Shown: positions 17,743 through 28,227, counted from the stretch's first letter. The stretch: DNA of 64,000 bases from Asaia krungthepensis NRIC 0535 (GCF_025995175.1 NZ_BAPV01000060.1:124001-188000), one strand, 5' to 3'. Made by a program: numbers and translations. The notes: generated by a model from the sequence alone, not told the origin.

Positions 17743-17839
17743 GATCGCATTCCACCTTCGCTGCTATCCAGCTCTCTATCCTGACCTCTGCCTCGCTCTC
17801 TGGCCTGCCGCCGGACGTGACACCCATGTTCCGACGGGA

Positions 17840-18445
17840 TCATCGCGCCAGATCCCGCAGGGCAAGGCGGATGATCTTGTCGAGCGTCGCGCCTTCATGC
17901 TCGGCCAGTATACGACTGAGCACGGGAAATGCCTCGACACGACGAAAGCCGAGCCCGGCCAGCGCCTGCAGGGCATCCGCCTCGACAGAGCCTATAGCGG
18001 CGCTGGCACTGCGCCCGATCGGCGTGGCACCGCTGGTCGGCATCTTGCCCACTTTGCTCTTGAGCTCGGTCACGATGCGCTCGGCCAGACGTGCGCCGAC
18101 ACCCGCCGCACGCGTCAAGGCCGCCTTGTCTCCCGCGCTGATCGAGAGCACGAGATCGCCCGGTGTTGCCACGGAGAGTATGGCGAGCGCCACTTTTGCG
18201 CCGACACCCTGCACGGTGGTCAGGAGGCGAAACCACTCCTGCTCGTCTGCGGTCAGAAAACCGAAAAGCTGTATTGCGTCCTCGCGCACCACGGTCTCGA
18301 TCAGCAGCCGGGTCTTCTCGGGAGCGGCCGGAAGATTGGCGAGAGTGCGTGTCGAGGCGGAAACGAGATAACCGACACCATTCACGTCCAGAATGCAGCG
18401 ATCCGTTTCCGTGCTCACCACAATGCCCGTCAGCAATCCGATCAT
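17840..18445 (-). CDS. ruvA: Holliday junction protein RuvA
   Basis: Recognises four-way junctions as a tetramer and loads RuvB. 201 residues: OB domain (MIGLLTGIVVSTETDRCILDVNGVGYLV), helix-hairpin-helix region (FRLLTTVQGVGAKVALAILS and LTRAAGVGARLAERIVTELKSKVG), and a C-terminal UBA-like RuvB-binding domain (DALQALAGLGFRRVEAFPVL). All parts are present. It lies 94 bases downstream of ruvC. Confidence 0.97.
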   Translation of the reverse strand: MIGLLTGIVVSTETDRCILDVNGVGYLVSASTRTLANLPAAPEKTRLLIETVVREDAIQLFGFLTADEQEWFRLLTTVQGVGAKVALAILSVATPGDLVLSISAGDKAALTRAAGVGARLAERIVTELKSKVGKMPTSGATPIGRSASAAIGSVEADALQALAGLGFRRVEAFPVLSRILAEHEGATLDKIIRLALRDLAR

Positions 18446-18539
18446 GATTTGTTCCCCTCACCCGTTTCACGGGCCCCTGAAATCACTCTGCCAGACATAC
18501 GGCCTCCCGTCACTCAGGGGGATGACGCCGGCGTCCCTG

Positions 18540-19046
18540 TCAGGCCATACGCCTGCCGGAAGAGACCTGCCGTGCCGTTTCACGATGATGGGCATGACAG
18601 ATCGCTACCGCCAGAGCATCTGACGCATCGGCCTTGTGAATGATCGCTCCGGGTAGAAGGCGCTTGACCATCATGGTGACCTGCTCCTTCGTAGCGGATC
18701 CAGTACCGACCACCGATTTCTTGACCATCATGGCCCCGTACTCAGCCACGGGCAGGCCTTCATAGGCGGGCGTCAGCAGGGCCACGCCGCGCGCATAGCC
18801 CAGCTTCAGCGTCGAGGCGCCGTTGCGGTTGACATAGGTCTCTTCCACGGCGGCTTCGGCGGGCTGGTAATCGCGTATCAGCTTTTGCAGCGCCCCGTGC
18901 AGCTCGCACAGACGCAGGGGGACGGATTCCGCCCCATCGGTCGCGATCACGCCGGAGGCAACATGCTGGAGCCTGTTGCCCTCCACATCGATCAGACCCC
19001 AGCCCATGAAGCGCAGACCGGGGTCAATCCCGAGAAGTCGGATCAA
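18540..19046 (-). CDS. ruvC: Crossover junction endodeoxyribonuclease RuvC
   Basis: The Holliday junction resolvase (168 residues, RNase H fold). The acidic metal-binding residues are visible: Asp7 in [14 protein letters not shown], Glu in [10 protein letters not shown], and the C-terminal [17 protein letters not shown]. Its ATG overlaps the stop of the YebC gene (ATGA), indicating coupled translation. Confidence 0.97.
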   Translation of the reverse strand: MIRLLGIDPGLRFMGWGLIDVEGNRLQHVASGVIATDGAESVPLRLCELHGALQKLIRDYQPAEAAVEETYVNRNGASTLKLGYARGVALLTPAYEGLPVAEYGAMMVKKSVVGTGSATKEQVTMMVKRLLPGAIIHKADASDALAVAICHAHHRETARQVSSGRRMA

Positions 19047-19792
19047 GCAGCCAGTGCCTGGGCAACATCGTCGGGGATATCGAAATTGGCATAGACGGCC
19101 TGAATGTCGTCATTGTCTTCCAGAACGTCGATCAGCTTGAGCACCGAGCGCGCTTTTTCCTCATCCAGCGTCACCGTGTTCTCGGGGCGCCAGTCCAGCT
19201 TGGCCGAGCTCGGCTCACCGAAACGCGCCTCAAGGGCGTCACGCACCGCGAAGAGGTTCTCCATCGCGCAGGTGATCTCATGCGCGTCCTGGGTGAGCTC
19301 GGCATTGTCGGCGCCGGCCTCGATCGCCGCATCGAGCATATCGTCTTCCGATGCTGCAGCCACCGGATAAGTGACCACGCCCAGACGCTGGAACATGAAC
19401 GAGACCGAGTTGCTCTCACCCATCGAGCCGCCATGCTTCGAGAAAGCCGCGCGGACTTCGCTGGCCGTACGATTGCGGTTATCGGTCAACCCCTCGACGA
19501 TGACGGCGACGCCAGCCGGACCGTAGCCCTCGTAGCGGACCTCGACGTAATCCTCGCCACCACCAGCGCCGCTGGCCTTCTTGATGGCGCGCTCGACATT
19601 GTCCTTGGGCATGTTCGCCTCACGCGCTGCGATCATGGCGGCACGCAGGCGAGGATTGGAGGATGGGTCAGGCAGGCCGGAACGCGCCGCGACCGTGATT
19701 TCACGCAGGATCTTCGCAAACTGCTTGGCACGCTTGGCGTCCTGCGCACCTTTGCGGTGCATGATATTCTTGAATTGCGAATGACCGGCCAT
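19043..19792 (-). CDS. YebC/PmpR family DNA-binding or translation factor
   Basis: A 249-residue YebC-family protein. The family has been described as transcriptional regulators and, more recently, as translation factors acting on difficult proline stretches; sequence does not separate the roles. The start [21 protein letters not shown] at 19792 is the family N-terminus and follows GAGGAGG; 44 upstream in-frame codons are not part of it. Other signatures are [24 protein letters not shown] and [18 protein letters not shown]. The yebC-ruvCAB linkage is widely conserved. Confidence 0.93.
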   Translation of the reverse strand: MAGHSQFKNIMHRKGAQDAKRAKQFAKILREITVAARSGLPDPSSNPRLRAAMIAAREANMPKDNVERAIKKASGAGGGEDYVEVRYEGYGPAGVAVIVEGLTDNRNRTASEVRAAFSKHGGSMGESNSVSFMFQRLGVVTYPVAAASEDDMLDAAIEAGADNAELTQDAHEITCAMENLFAVRDALEARFGEPSSAKLDWRPENTVTLDEEKARSVLKLIDVLEDNDDIQAVYANFDIPDDVAQALAA

Positions 19793-19817
19793 CAGAGCCT
19801 CCTCAACCTTGGGTGTC

Positions 19818-22541
19818 TCAGGCCAGACGGCCGTGACAATGTTTGAATTTCTTGCCCGATCCACAGGGGCACGGGGCGTTGCGCGGTGTCTCCTGCGCGT
19901 AACCGCCCTCGATTTCCGGCGCATTCATGCCAGCGCCCGGTGACTGGAAGAGTGCCGAAGGCTGCATGCCCACCTGACGGGGCTCGAGTCCTGCCGCGGA
20001 ACCCGCGTCATTCGGCGCAAAAACCTGCTGCCCCTCGGTCCCCGGGAAAGGATCGGCCTGCTGCACCACCTCGATACGGGACATGGTGGTCGTCACGCGC
20101 AGTCGCATGTCGTCAAGCATCGCAGTGAAAAGCTGGAAAGCCTCATGCTTGTATTCGTTCAGCGGATCGCGCTGGCCATAGGCGCGCAGACCGATTCCCT
20201 GACGGAGCTGGTCGAGCGCATGAAGGTGCTCCTTCCAGACGGCGTCGAACGAGGTGAGAAGAACCTGCTTCTCGATATGGCGCATGATGGTCGGACCGAT
20301 ATTGGCGGAACGCGCAGCCTGCGCCTGAGCCGCAGCCTCCTCCACACGCTGGATCACGAGGGCGGCGTCCATGCCGTCTTCCTTCGCCCAGTCGCTGATC
20401 GGCAGGTCGAGATTCAGGAGAGAGAGCAGATCGGCCTGGAGCGCCTCGCTCTCCCACTGCTCGGCAAAGGCCTTCTCGGGGATACGCGCATGAACGGCTT
20501 CCTCGATGCCCTGCTCGCGCAGCTCCTGGATAATACCCGACACATCTTCCATCGCCATGTATTCCCGGCGCTGGGCGTAAACCTCCTTGCGCTGGTCATT
20601 CATGACGTCGTCATATTTGAGGACATTCTTGCGCATGTCGAAATTGCGCGCCTCGACCTTCTTCTGCGCACGCTCGAGCGCCTTGTTCAGCCAGGGATGA
20701 ACGATGGCCTCGCCTTCCTTCATTCCGAGCTTGGTCCAGAACGCGCCCATACGCTCGCCGCCATAGATGCGCATCAGATCGTCTTCAAGCGACAGGAAGA
20801 AGCGCGAGGCACCCGGGTCGCCCTGTCGGCCCGAACGGCCACGCAGCTGATTATCGATGCGGCGGCTCTCATGGCGCTCCGTACCGATCACATACAGGCC
20901 ACCGAGCTCCTTGACCGTGCCATGATTGACCGCAATCTCCTCGCGCAGGCGCAGGATCTCGGCCTCATGCGCGGCCTCGTCCTCGATCTTCTCCAGGCTC
21001 TGGCGGATCAGCATGTCCAGATTGCCGCCCAGCTTGATGTCCGTTCCACGGCCCGCCATGTTGGTGGCAATGGTGATCGCCCCCGGGGCACCGGCCTGCG
21101 CCACGATCTGGGATTCCATTTCATGAAAACGCGCATTCAGCACGGAATGCGGAATGCTCTTCGAGCTGAGCAGGTTGGACAGATGCTCACTCTTCTCGAT
21201 TGAGGTCGTCCCGACCAGAACCGGCTGGCCCGACTTGGAGACTTCCTGAATCAGATTGGCGACGGCTTCGAATTTTTCGCGTGCCGTGATGTACACCTCG
21301 TCATCCGTATCCTTGCGCGCGACAGGGAGATTCGTGGGAATCTCGACGACTTCGAGCTTGTAGATCTCGGCAAACTCGTCCGCCTCGGTCATGGCGGTAC
21401 CGGTCATGCCCGAGAGCTTGGGATAGAGACGGAAATAGTTCTGGAAGGTGATCGAGGCAAGAGTCTGGTTTTCCGGCTGGATCTCGACGCGTTCTTTCGC
21501 TTCGAGGGCCTGATGCAGGCCGTCGGAGTAGCGACGCCCATCCATCATGCGCCCGGTGAACTCGTCGATGATGATCACCTTGCCGCCGCGCACGATATAT
21601 TCGACATCGCGAGCGAAAAGCGTGTGGGCGCGCAAGGATTGCTGCACATGATGCATGACGGCGATGTTGTGCACGTCATAGAGTCCGCCTTCATGAAGGA
21701 CACCTGCCTCACGCAGCATCTCCTCCACCAGATCTGAACCCTGCTCGGTCAGGATGACCGAACGCAGCTTCTCGTCCTTTTCGAAAGCCTCGGGGTGCTT
21801 GACGAGTTGGACCACGACATCATCGACGCCGCGATAGAGTTCCGAGCTGTCATCTGCGGGACCGGAGATGATCAGAGGCGTGCGTGCCTCGTCGATCAGG
21901 ATCGAATCCACCTCGTCCACGATGGCATGATAGAATGGACGCTGGACCATTTCCTCCAGCGTGTACTTCATGTTGTCGCGCAGATAATCGAAGCCGAATT
22001 CGTTATTAGTGCCGTAGGTAATGTCGGAGCCATAGGCAGCACGCCGCTCGTCATCGGACAGGTTGGGCACGATCACGCCGGTGGTCAGGCCGAGAAAGCT
22101 GTAGAGCTTGCTCATCTCCTCGGCATCGCGCCGGGCGAGGTAGTCATTGACCGTCACCACATGCACGCCCTTGCCGGCCAGCGCGCTAAGATAAACGGCG
22201 AGTGTGGCGACGAGGGTCTTGCCCTCACCCGTTCGCATTTCAGCGATGCGACCGGAATGGAGCACCATGCCGCCCACGAGCTGAACATCGAAGTGGCGCA
22301 TGCCCAGAACGCGACGCGAGGCTTCGCGACACACGGCAAAGGCCTCGGGCATGATCTTGTCGAGACTTTCCCCCGCAGCGATACGGCCCTGGAATTCTGC
22401 GGTCTTGGCACGCAGCGCCTCGTCGTCGAGCGCCTTCACGGCAGGCTCGAGCGCGTTGATTTCCGGCAGGCGCTTCTGATAGCCCTTCAGCGAGCGATCA
22501 TTGGCGGTGCCGAATACGGCGCGGGCGATACGAGCGAACAT
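19818..22541 (-). CDS. secA: Preprotein translocase ATPase SecA
   Basis: The motor (907 residues) of Sec protein export. It contains [17 protein letters not shown] (Walker A), [20 protein letters not shown] (Walker B and DEAD-like region), the preprotein-crosslinking domain, the [14 protein letters not shown] helicase motif, and the [30 protein letters not shown] motif VI region. The C-terminal zinc-binding SecB/lipid tail is intact ([14 protein letters not shown]). The start at 22541 ([11 protein letters not shown]) matches the family; the frame extends 34 codons upstream without support. Confidence 0.97.
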   Translation of the reverse strand: MFARIARAVFGTANDRSLKGYQKRLPEINALEPAVKALDDEALRAKTAEFQGRIAAGESLDKIMPEAFAVCREASRRVLGMRHFDVQLVGGMVLHSGRIAEMRTGEGKTLVATLAVYLSALAGKGVHVVTVNDYLARRDAEEMSKLYSFLGLTTGVIVPNLSDDERRAAYGSDITYGTNNEFGFDYLRDNMKYTLEEMVQRPFYHAIVDEVDSILIDEARTPLIISGPADDSSELYRGVDDVVVQLVKHPEAFEKDEKLRSVILTEQGSDLVEEMLREAGVLHEGGLYDVHNIAVMHHVQQSLRAHTLFARDVEYIVRGGKVIIIDEFTGRMMDGRRYSDGLHQALEAKERVEIQPENQTLASITFQNYFRLYPKLSGMTGTAMTEADEFAEIYKLEVVEIPTNLPVARKDTDDEVYITAREKFEAVANLIQEVSKSGQPVLVGTTSIEKSEHLSNLLSSKSIPHSVLNARFHEMESQIVAQAGAPGAITIATNMAGRGTDIKLGGNLDMLIRQSLEKIEDEAAHEAEILRLREEIAVNHGTVKELGGLYVIGTERHESRRIDNQLRGRSGRQGDPGASRFFLSLEDDLMRIYGGERMGAFWTKLGMKEGEAIVHPWLNKALERAQKKVEARNFDMRKNVLKYDDVMNDQRKEVYAQRREYMAMEDVSGIIQELREQGIEEAVHARIPEKAFAEQWESEALQADLLSLLNLDLPISDWAKEDGMDAALVIQRVEEAAAQAQAARSANIGPTIMRHIEKQVLLTSFDAVWKEHLHALDQLRQGIGLRAYGQRDPLNEYKHEAFQLFTAMLDDMRLRVTTTMSRIEVVQQADPFPGTEGQQVFAPNDAGSAAGLEPRQVGMQPSALFQSPGAGMNAPEIEGGYAQETPRNAPCPCGSGKKFKHCHGRLA

Positions 22542-22904
22542 GACTGTCCTTCTGGCGAACTGGCCCGTCTTGGACGGACCGCGAACTTGAGAGGCGGATG
22601 ATCCCTTCCCGCCGGGACCGGAAGAGGCCGGTGCACAGGGCACTGACCGTCAGACTGGGCGGGGGCGCAGCGCGCCCGCCGGGGCAGGTTCGGGATCGTC
22701 CACGCGGGAAAGGAGATAAGGCGCGCCCTTGCCTTGGTCAACCGAGCAGCGCAACGATCCCGGGCGGTAGACCCGGCCCCGTGCACGATTTCTTCATGAA
22801 GAGTGCCATCAAAACCGGGATTAGCGTACCCGGCGGCCTTGCCGTGCCGTCAAGCCTGCGCCATGCTGACCGAAGTTCCACGAGTTTTTCGAGGTTGTTT
22901 CTCC
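22542..22904. promoter_or_regulatory. Divergent intergenic region between secA and the prolyl isomerase
   Basis: A 363-base gap that must hold promoters for both directions. It includes a very GC-rich inverted repeat at 22658-22680 (GGCGGG and CCCGCC arms with further inner pairing), about 120 bases upstream of secA on its message strand; this could be a leader hairpin. No conserved small reading frame like SecM stands out. Confidence 0.4.
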
Positions 22905-23822
22905 ATGCGGCTTACCCGCCCGGCTCTTTTCTGCGCCGCCCTCATTTCCGGCACGACTCTGGTGGCTCCGGCCTTCGCCGCGCCTGCCCCTGCCGCCCCG
23001 GCAAATGCGGCCCCGGCCGCTGCCGCTGCCCCTGCCGACGCCAACCCGCTGATCGCCTCGGTCAACGGCCAGAAGATCTATCTGGATGACGTCAAGAAGG
23101 CTGCTGCCGGCCTGCCGCCGCAGGCGCGCCAGCTTCCGCCCAACACGCTGGTCAATATTCTGCTGAACCAGATCGTCAGCCAGAAGGCCATCCAGATCGA
23201 TGCGCTGAAGGAAGGCCTCGAAAAGAAGCCCGACGTGAAGGCCCAGATGCAGGATGCCGCCGATAATGCGCTGCAGAATGCCTATCTGCAGGAAAAGGTC
23301 GCTCCGATGGTGACGGAAGACGCCATCAAGCAGGCCTATCAGGCAAATTATGCTTCCAAGAAGGGCGAGCAGGAAATCCATGCCCGTCACATTCTGGTTG
23401 CCGATGAAGCGACCGCGAAGGACGTGATCAAGCAGCTCGACAAGGGGGCGAAGTTCGAGGACCTCGCCAAGAAGCTCTCGACCGACAAGGGTTCGGGCGC
23501 GAGCGGCGGCGATCTGGGCTGGTTCAAGAAGGACGACATGCTGCCGGAATTCTCGAAGGCCGCTTTCGCCATGAAGCCCGGCACCATCAGCCAGACCCCG
23601 GTCAAGACCCAGTATGGCTGGCACGTGATTCAGGTTCTCGCCACGCGTGAAGCGCCCGTTCCGCCGCTCGACCAGGTGCATGACGAAATTCGCCAGCAGC
23701 TGATCCGCGACAACGTGCGCAAGATCGTTGAGGAGGCCCAGTCCAAGGTCAAGATCGTGCGCTATGACGCTCAGGGCAAGCCCATCAGCGATGCCCCTGC
23801 CGCTGCACCTGCGAAGAAGTAA
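22905..23822 (+). CDS. Parvulin-type peptidyl-prolyl cis-trans isomerase, periplasmic
   Basis: A 305-residue SurA/PpiC-type foldase. A signal peptide (residues 1-26, ending APAFAAPA) is followed by an Ala/Pro-rich linker, an N-terminal chaperone segment (VNGQKIYLDDVKKAA to about 150), then a single parvulin domain: EIHARHILVADEATAKDVIKQL, GGDLGWFKKDDMLPEFSKAAF and VKTQYGWHVIQVL. The start at 22905 is set by the signal peptide, with GAGG upstream; an earlier ATG at 22803 would bury it. argJ follows after a terminator. Neighbouring secA fits a role in handling exported proteins. Confidence 0.92.
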   Translation: MRLTRPALFCAALISGTTLVAPAFAAPAPAAPANAAPAAAAAPADANPLIASVNGQKIYLDDVKKAAAGLPPQARQLPPNTLVNILLNQIVSQKAIQIDALKEGLEKKPDVKAQMQDAADNALQNAYLQEKVAPMVTEDAIKQAYQANYASKKGEQEIHARHILVADEATAKDVIKQLDKGAKFEDLAKKLSTDKGSGASGGDLGWFKKDDMLPEFSKAAFAMKPGTISQTPVKTQYGWHVIQVLATREAPVPPLDQVHDEIRQQLIRDNVRKIVEEAQSKVKIVRYDAQGKPISDAPAAAPAKK

Positions 23823-23832
23823 TGCCTGTTGG

Positions 23833-23857
23833 AAGGTGAGGTATTCCCCCTCACTTT
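23833..23857 (+). terminator. Rho-independent terminator after the prolyl isomerase gene
   Basis: GTGAGG (23836-23841) pairs with CCTCAC (23849-23854), extended by A/T pairs, and is followed by TTTT. It lies just after the stop at 23822. Confidence 0.75.
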
Positions 23858-23961
23858 TCACTCATTGTTCCAGTCTTTTCACCTGAATTCAGGGTGAAGG
23901 GCTGGACCTGAGGCGCGAGCCGTGCATCCTCCTTCCGACGTTTACCGTTCGGAGACAGATC

Positions 23962-25197
23962 ATGGCCAAAGCCCTCCCCCTCTCCCCCCTCGCCCAGGCT
24001 CTGCCGCGTCTTGAACCGGTGGCCGGTGTACGCCTTGGCGCTGTCGCTGCGCAGATCCGCTACAAGGATCGCCCCGATCTCATGATGATGGAATTCGTGC
24101 CCGGCACGACGGCGGCTGGTGTGTTCACGCGCAGTAAATGCCCCGGTGCGCCCATCGACTGGAGCCGCGCCGCCCTGGCTCAGGGCAAGGCGCGCGCGCT
24201 CGTCGTGAATTCCGGCAACGCCAATGTTTTCACAGGCCGCGCAGGCATCATCGCCACGCAGATTTCGGCGGCGGCTGCGGCACGCGTCGTTCACTGCCCG
24301 GCGACGGAAGTCTTTCTTGCCTCGACAGGCGTGATCGGTGAGCCGCTCGACGCAGAGCGTATCAGCGACGCCATGCCGGGTCTTTATGAGGGCCTCTCTC
24401 CCGAGGGATGGGAGGATGCGGCGCGCGCCATCATGACAACCGATACCTTCCCCAAGGCGGCCATACGCAAGGTCGAAATCGGGGGGAGCACGGTGACTAT
24501 CCAGGGTATCGCCAAGGGCAGCGGCATGATTGCCCCCGACATGGCCACGATGCTGGGCTTCGTTGTGACGGATGCAGCCATATCACACGACATTCTGCAG
24601 GCCCTGCTGGTAGAAGGCACCGAACGCAGCTTCAATGCGATCACGGTCGACTCCGATACCTCGACCTCGGACATGGTGCTGGTTTTTGCAACGGGTGAAG
24701 CCGGAAACGAGATCGTAACCTCCCTCGCCGATCCAACTCTGGTCGCGTTCCGCGAGGCGCTGAACTCTCTGCTGCTCGAGCTTGCCCTGATGGTCGTACG
24801 CGACGGCGAGGGCGCCACGAAACTCTTCACTGTTCGGGTCAGCGGCGCCGTCTCCGATGACTCAGCCAAGAAGATTGCCCTTGCCATTGGCAACTCGCCT
24901 CTCGTCAAGACCGCCATCGCGGGCGAAGACGCCAATTGGGGACGAATCGTGATGGCCGTGGGCAAGAGCGGGGAGCCCGCCAATCGCGATACACTCTCGG
25001 TCGCTATCGGAGGCACCTGGATTGCACGCCAGGGGACGGTTGTCGAAGGTTATGACGAGACCCCGGTGGTGGATCACATGAAGGGACAGGATATCGACAT
25101 CCAGATCGATCTCGGGCTCGCCAACGGCCATGCCCAGATCTGGAGTTGCGATCTGACCCATGGATACATCGACATCAACGGCTCCTACAGAAGCTGA
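23962..25197 (+). CDS. argJ: Bifunctional ornithine acetyltransferase/N-acetylglutamate synthase
   Basis: Recycles the acetyl group from N-acetylornithine to glutamate in arginine biosynthesis and may also make N-acetylglutamate from acetyl-CoA. The 411-residue precursor contains IAPDMATMLGFVVTDA, where self-cleavage before the Thr of ATMLGF gives alpha and beta subunits. It also has the typical FTRSKCPGAPIDWSR and NSGNANVFTGRAG near the N-terminus and IDINGSYRS at the C-terminus. Whether it is bi- or monofunctional cannot be told from sequence. Confidence 0.96.
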   Translation: MAKALPLSPLAQALPRLEPVAGVRLGAVAAQIRYKDRPDLMMMEFVPGTTAAGVFTRSKCPGAPIDWSRAALAQGKARALVVNSGNANVFTGRAGIIATQISAAAAARVVHCPATEVFLASTGVIGEPLDAERISDAMPGLYEGLSPEGWEDAARAIMTTDTFPKAAIRKVEIGGSTVTIQGIAKGSGMIAPDMATMLGFVVTDAAISHDILQALLVEGTERSFNAITVDSDTSTSDMVLVFATGEAGNEIVTSLADPTLVAFREALNSLLLELALMVVRDGEGATKLFTVRVSGAVSDDSAKKIALAIGNSPLVKTAIAGEDANWGRIVMAVGKSGEPANRDTLSVAIGGTWIARQGTVVEGYDETPVVDHMKGQDIDIQIDLGLANGHAQIWSCDLTHGYIDINGSYRS

Positions 25198-25211
25198 ATT
25201 TCGTTTCCCTC

Positions 25212-25233
25212 GACCGGCCCTCATGGGCCGGTC
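25212..25233 (+). terminator. Terminator-like hairpin after argJ
   Basis: Perfect arms GACCGGCCC (25212-25220) and GGGCCGGTC (25225-25233) around a 4-base loop, followed by a C-rich then T-rich stretch. The T run is weak. Confidence 0.6.
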
Positions 25234-25483
25234 GTCCCCCCCTTTTCCTCCCTTCCCATCCGACAATTTTTCGGACAGACCTCATCGGAAGTTGCGATTG
25301 CACCGCATTTTCATTTGATTTAGTACTTCCGCTGTCCCTTTTTGTTCAGGAGAGGGCATCCCGTGTCTGGACGGACGCGTTGATTGCACCCACATTATGG
25401 GTCATGAGCCAGCACAGCTCACGGTAAACGCAATCATATCAGCGTCGTACTCCATGCCCGGGCGACGCCGAGGAGGAACAGGC

Positions 25484-26719
25484 ATGGCAAATGGATTTCG
25501 CGTGGTCATCATCGGCGGCGGTGTTGCCGGGATGGAAACAGCGATGACGCTGGGTCGCGGTCGTCACCGCGACATCGAAACCACGCTGATCGACAAGGGC
25601 GCCGTGCATTACTGGAAGCCGATGCTGCATGAATTTGCAGCTGGCACGGGCGAAGAGTCGCGCGATTGCACGACCTTCATCGAGGCAAGCCGTCGCTTCG
25701 GCTTTCGCTTCATCCAGAGTTCATTGAGTAGTGTGGACCGCGAGAAGCATGAGATCCGTCTCGCGAATGACGAGATCATCCCTTACGACATGCTGATCGT
25801 CTCGCTCGGCTCACGTTCGAATGATTTCGGGATCGAAGGGGTGATGGCCAATTGCACCTTCATCGACTCCCTGCCGGATGCCAGCAGCTTTCACGAAAAA
25901 TTCCGGGCGGCCTTCCGCGACGCTGCCGCGCGTAACACGACGCTCGAGGTGGGTATCGTCGGGGGTGGTGCAACGGGCACGCAGCTTGCGGCCGAGCTCT
26001 GCAGCGCCATCGATCTGGCGCCCGGATATGGCAAGGAAGCACGTCGTACCCTCCTGCGCCTCTCCCTGATCGAGACAGGCAAGCGCATTCTCCCGGCCTT
26101 TCCCGAGCGTGTGTCGAATGATGCGCGCAAGCAGCTTGAAGCCCTCGGGGTCAGCGTTCTGACCGAGGCGATGGTCACCTCGGTGGACGAGGCAGGCTTC
26201 CACCTCAAGGATGGCCGCGTCGTACCGGCCTCGCTGCGTGTATGGGCGGCCGGCGTCCGCGCCAGTGCCGCGACCGAGCTTTTCGAGGGCCTGGACATCG
26301 CGCGCGGCGGACAGATTGTGGTGAACCACCATATGCAGTCGACTCGCGACACTTCGATTTTCGCCCTCGGCGATTGCGCACGAATCAATGACTCGCCCCT
26401 CCCGGCAACAGCCCAGGTAGCGCGCCAGCAGGGAATCTATCTCGGTCGCGCGATCCCGATCATCGCGCAGGGTCGCGAGCCCTCCACTTTTGTTTACCGC
26501 GACCGTGGTGCCGTTGTATCGCTGGGTGACTATAATGGGTGGGGTATGGTCGGCTCCTCGACAAGCTTCGGAGGCGGTCTCCTACGCGGACTGGCACCAA
26601 GATGGCTGCACGATCTGATTTTCCGTCAGCATCAGATCGGCGTTATGGGCCTTGCGCGCGGGACGGCAGCTTTCCTGAAAGCCCATCTGAACCCGACCCG
26701 GCCTCGTCTGGACAAATAA
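25484..26719 (+). CDS. ndh: Type II NADH dehydrogenase (NDH-2-like)
   Basis: A membrane-associated FAD enzyme (411 residues) that passes electrons from NADH to quinone without pumping protons. It has two dinucleotide folds: VVIIGGGVAGMETAMTL at the N-terminus for FAD and VGIVGGGATGTQLAAEL near residue 165 for NADH. FALGDCARI is the second FAD contact, followed by the quinone-side AQVARQQGIYLG region. The C-terminal helices (LRGLAPRWLHDLIFRQHQIGVMGLARG) probably attach it to the membrane. The start at 25484 follows GAGGAGG; the frame reaches 25397. It is probably co-transcribed with the dioxygenase 26 bases downstream. Confidence 0.88.
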   Translation: MANGFRVVIIGGGVAGMETAMTLGRGRHRDIETTLIDKGAVHYWKPMLHEFAAGTGEESRDCTTFIEASRRFGFRFIQSSLSSVDREKHEIRLANDEIIPYDMLIVSLGSRSNDFGIEGVMANCTFIDSLPDASSFHEKFRAAFRDAAARNTTLEVGIVGGGATGTQLAAELCSAIDLAPGYGKEARRTLLRLSLIETGKRILPAFPERVSNDARKQLEALGVSVLTEAMVTSVDEAGFHLKDGRVVPASLRVWAAGVRASAATELFEGLDIARGGQIVVNHHMQSTRDTSIFALGDCARINDSPLPATAQVARQQGIYLGRAIPIIAQGREPSTFVYRDRGAVVSLGDYNGWGMVGSSTSFGGGLLRGLAPRWLHDLIFRQHQIGVMGLARGTAAFLKAHLNPTRPRLDK

Positions 26720-26745
26720 CATCCGATCAACGGTAGTCTCGATCC

Positions 26746-27504
26746 ATGCCTCTTCAGCGTTCACAATCCCTCCCCCCGGCCGAGGCCGAACGTCTCGATG
26801 CTCTGGTGCAGGCGCTTCAGGCGCAAGGTTATGCCTTCGAACGGGGCCCGGAGATGCGCTCCTTCCTCCAGACATTCGGCTTCGAGGACTGGGAACGTTT
26901 CGCAGAGAGCTGGAACAGGCTTGGGCTTGATCGCTACATGGCCGATGGCGGTCGCTACCGTAAGCGGCGCTACGCCACCTATGCCCTGGCCGGAGGGCGT
27001 ATCGACCGCAAGCGTCACCAGCCGCACTATCAGAGCCGCGACTATAATCTGCTGAATGGTGGGATAGAGCGCTGGTTCGGGCCGATCGAGGATGCCATTG
27101 CATCCCATCCGGTCATGCTGTCCATTCTCAATGCTGCCCATCTTTTGGCCCTACGTATGACCCCGGCCTCGACCCAGCCAGATAGCTGGCACGCTGAGGT
27201 GCATCAGTTCCGGATCGAGGCCCAGTCGGGCAATCTGGGCCGCCCTACCCCAGAGGGCATGCATCGCGACGGGGTGGACTGGGTGTTCGTCCTGATGGTC
27301 AGCCGCGAGAATGTCGCATCGGGGGTGACGACAATCCATGATGACCACAGGCAGGAAATAGGCTCGTTCACGCTTGCCTCGCCTCTCGATACCGCTCTGG
27401 TGGACGACCACCGCGTTTATCATGGGGTTACCCCGGTGGAGCCCATCGACCCGGCCCGGCCGGCTTATCGCGACGTACTGGTCGTGACCCTGCGTCACGC
27501 GTAA
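26746..27504 (+). CDS. 2-oxoglutarate/Fe(II) dioxygenase (free amino acid hydroxylase type)
   Basis: A 252-residue protein of the 2OG-Fe dioxygenase family that includes Bacillus isoleucine hydroxylase and BsmA. The iron-binding HxD is in PEGMHRDGVDWVFVLMV, the distal His and the Arg in DDHRVYHGVTPVE. The first 60 residues form the family helical cap (FLQTFGFEDWERFAESW). Known members hydroxylate free aliphatic amino acids using 2-oxoglutarate and oxygen; the substrate here is unknown. It starts 26 bases after ndh, so the two are probably one transcript. Confidence 0.85.
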   Translation: MPLQRSQSLPPAEAERLDALVQALQAQGYAFERGPEMRSFLQTFGFEDWERFAESWNRLGLDRYMADGGRYRKRRYATYALAGGRIDRKRHQPHYQSRDYNLLNGGIERWFGPIEDAIASHPVMLSILNAAHLLALRMTPASTQPDSWHAEVHQFRIEAQSGNLGRPTPEGMHRDGVDWVFVLMVSRENVASGVTTIHDDHRQEIGSFTLASPLDTALVDDHRVYHGVTPVEPIDPARPAYRDVLVVTLRHA

Positions 27505-27544
27505 GAGCTTCGGTCACAAATCGATCTTTGCGAGTCGGCGCGAG

Positions 27545-28129
27545 ATGAACATGAAAGACAAGTCGATGCGTTATTCCACGGCTCTGGCGCGGATTGCTGT
27601 GCTGAGCACGGCCTTGTGGTGTCTTGGTGCCCCACTTACCTCGGCCAAGACACGCCACGCCGCTTCGTCGAATAATCCCGACCCGCACCCGGTCATCCTT
27701 TCCTCCCTGCCAGGGACCAATCTCGACCATGAGGCCCGCCAACTGAACGCGGCCGATCTGGCAGATGCCGCCAAGCACGACGACCAGCCGGTCGTTCTTG
27801 TGGCTTCGGCGCCTCTTTCGTCTGACAAGACGGATATGGCCCTGTTTGTGCAGTTGCAGTCAGCGCGACTTTGCGGCTCGGCAGGCTGCTCGACCTCGGT
27901 CTACCTGCGCCACAAGGGAGGATGGAAACTCGTGCTGGACTCAGTCAGCGGTGCCATCTCAGTGCTGTCGAGTCGCCATAATGGCATGAATGACCTGCTG
28001 ATCGACAAGAACGATCGTTGGACCTGGAACGGCACGATTTATCAGGATGGAGCTCCCGCCGCTGCACCGCAAAAAGCTGCGCCGAAAAAGACGGAGGACG
28101 CTCCAAAAAAGAAGCTTCTGCGCGGCTGA
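27545..28129 (+). CDS. Secreted protein of unknown function
   Basis: About 194 residues from the first ATG; in-frame ATGs at 27551 and 27566 are alternatives and none has a strong ribosome binding site. A signal peptide ends near residue 34 (APLTSAKT). The domain that follows has a CGSAGCSTSVYLRHKGGWKLVLDSVSGAISVL segment with a close Cys pair, probably a periplasmic disulfide. The tail is Lys/Pro/Ala-rich (KKTEDAPKKKLLRG). I do not recognise the family. It follows the dioxygenase after 40 bases and is the last gene before tRNA-Gly. Confidence 0.7.
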   Translation: MNMKDKSMRYSTALARIAVLSTALWCLGAPLTSAKTRHAASSNNPDPHPVILSSLPGTNLDHEARQLNAADLADAAKHDDQPVVLVASAPLSSDKTDMALFVQLQSARLCGSAGCSTSVYLRHKGGWKLVLDSVSGAISVLSSRHNGMNDLLIDKNDRWTWNGTIYQDGAPAAAPQKAAPKKTEDAPKKKLLRG

Positions 28130-28153
28130 AACAATCAGTCGGATTTCGGAGGC

Positions 28154-28227
28154 TGGAGCGGGTGAAGGGAATCGAACCCTCGTATGCAGCTTGGGAAGCT
28201 GCCGTTCTACCATTGAACTACACCCGC
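28154..28227 (-). tRNA. tRNA-Gly, anticodon CCC, CCA encoded
   Basis: On the minus strand the acceptor GCGGGTG pairs with CACCCGC and is followed by discriminator T and encoded CCA. The D arm, T arm (AGGGTTCGATTCCCT) and a 5-bp anticodon stem GCAGC/GCTGC enclose the loop TTCCCAA, giving anticodon CCC, which reads GGG. The cloverleaf has no defects. Confidence 0.96.

Noticed and set aside
22542-22904. SecM-like leader peptide for secA
   Set aside because: No conserved arrest-like short frame is visible; only a GC-rich hairpin was found.
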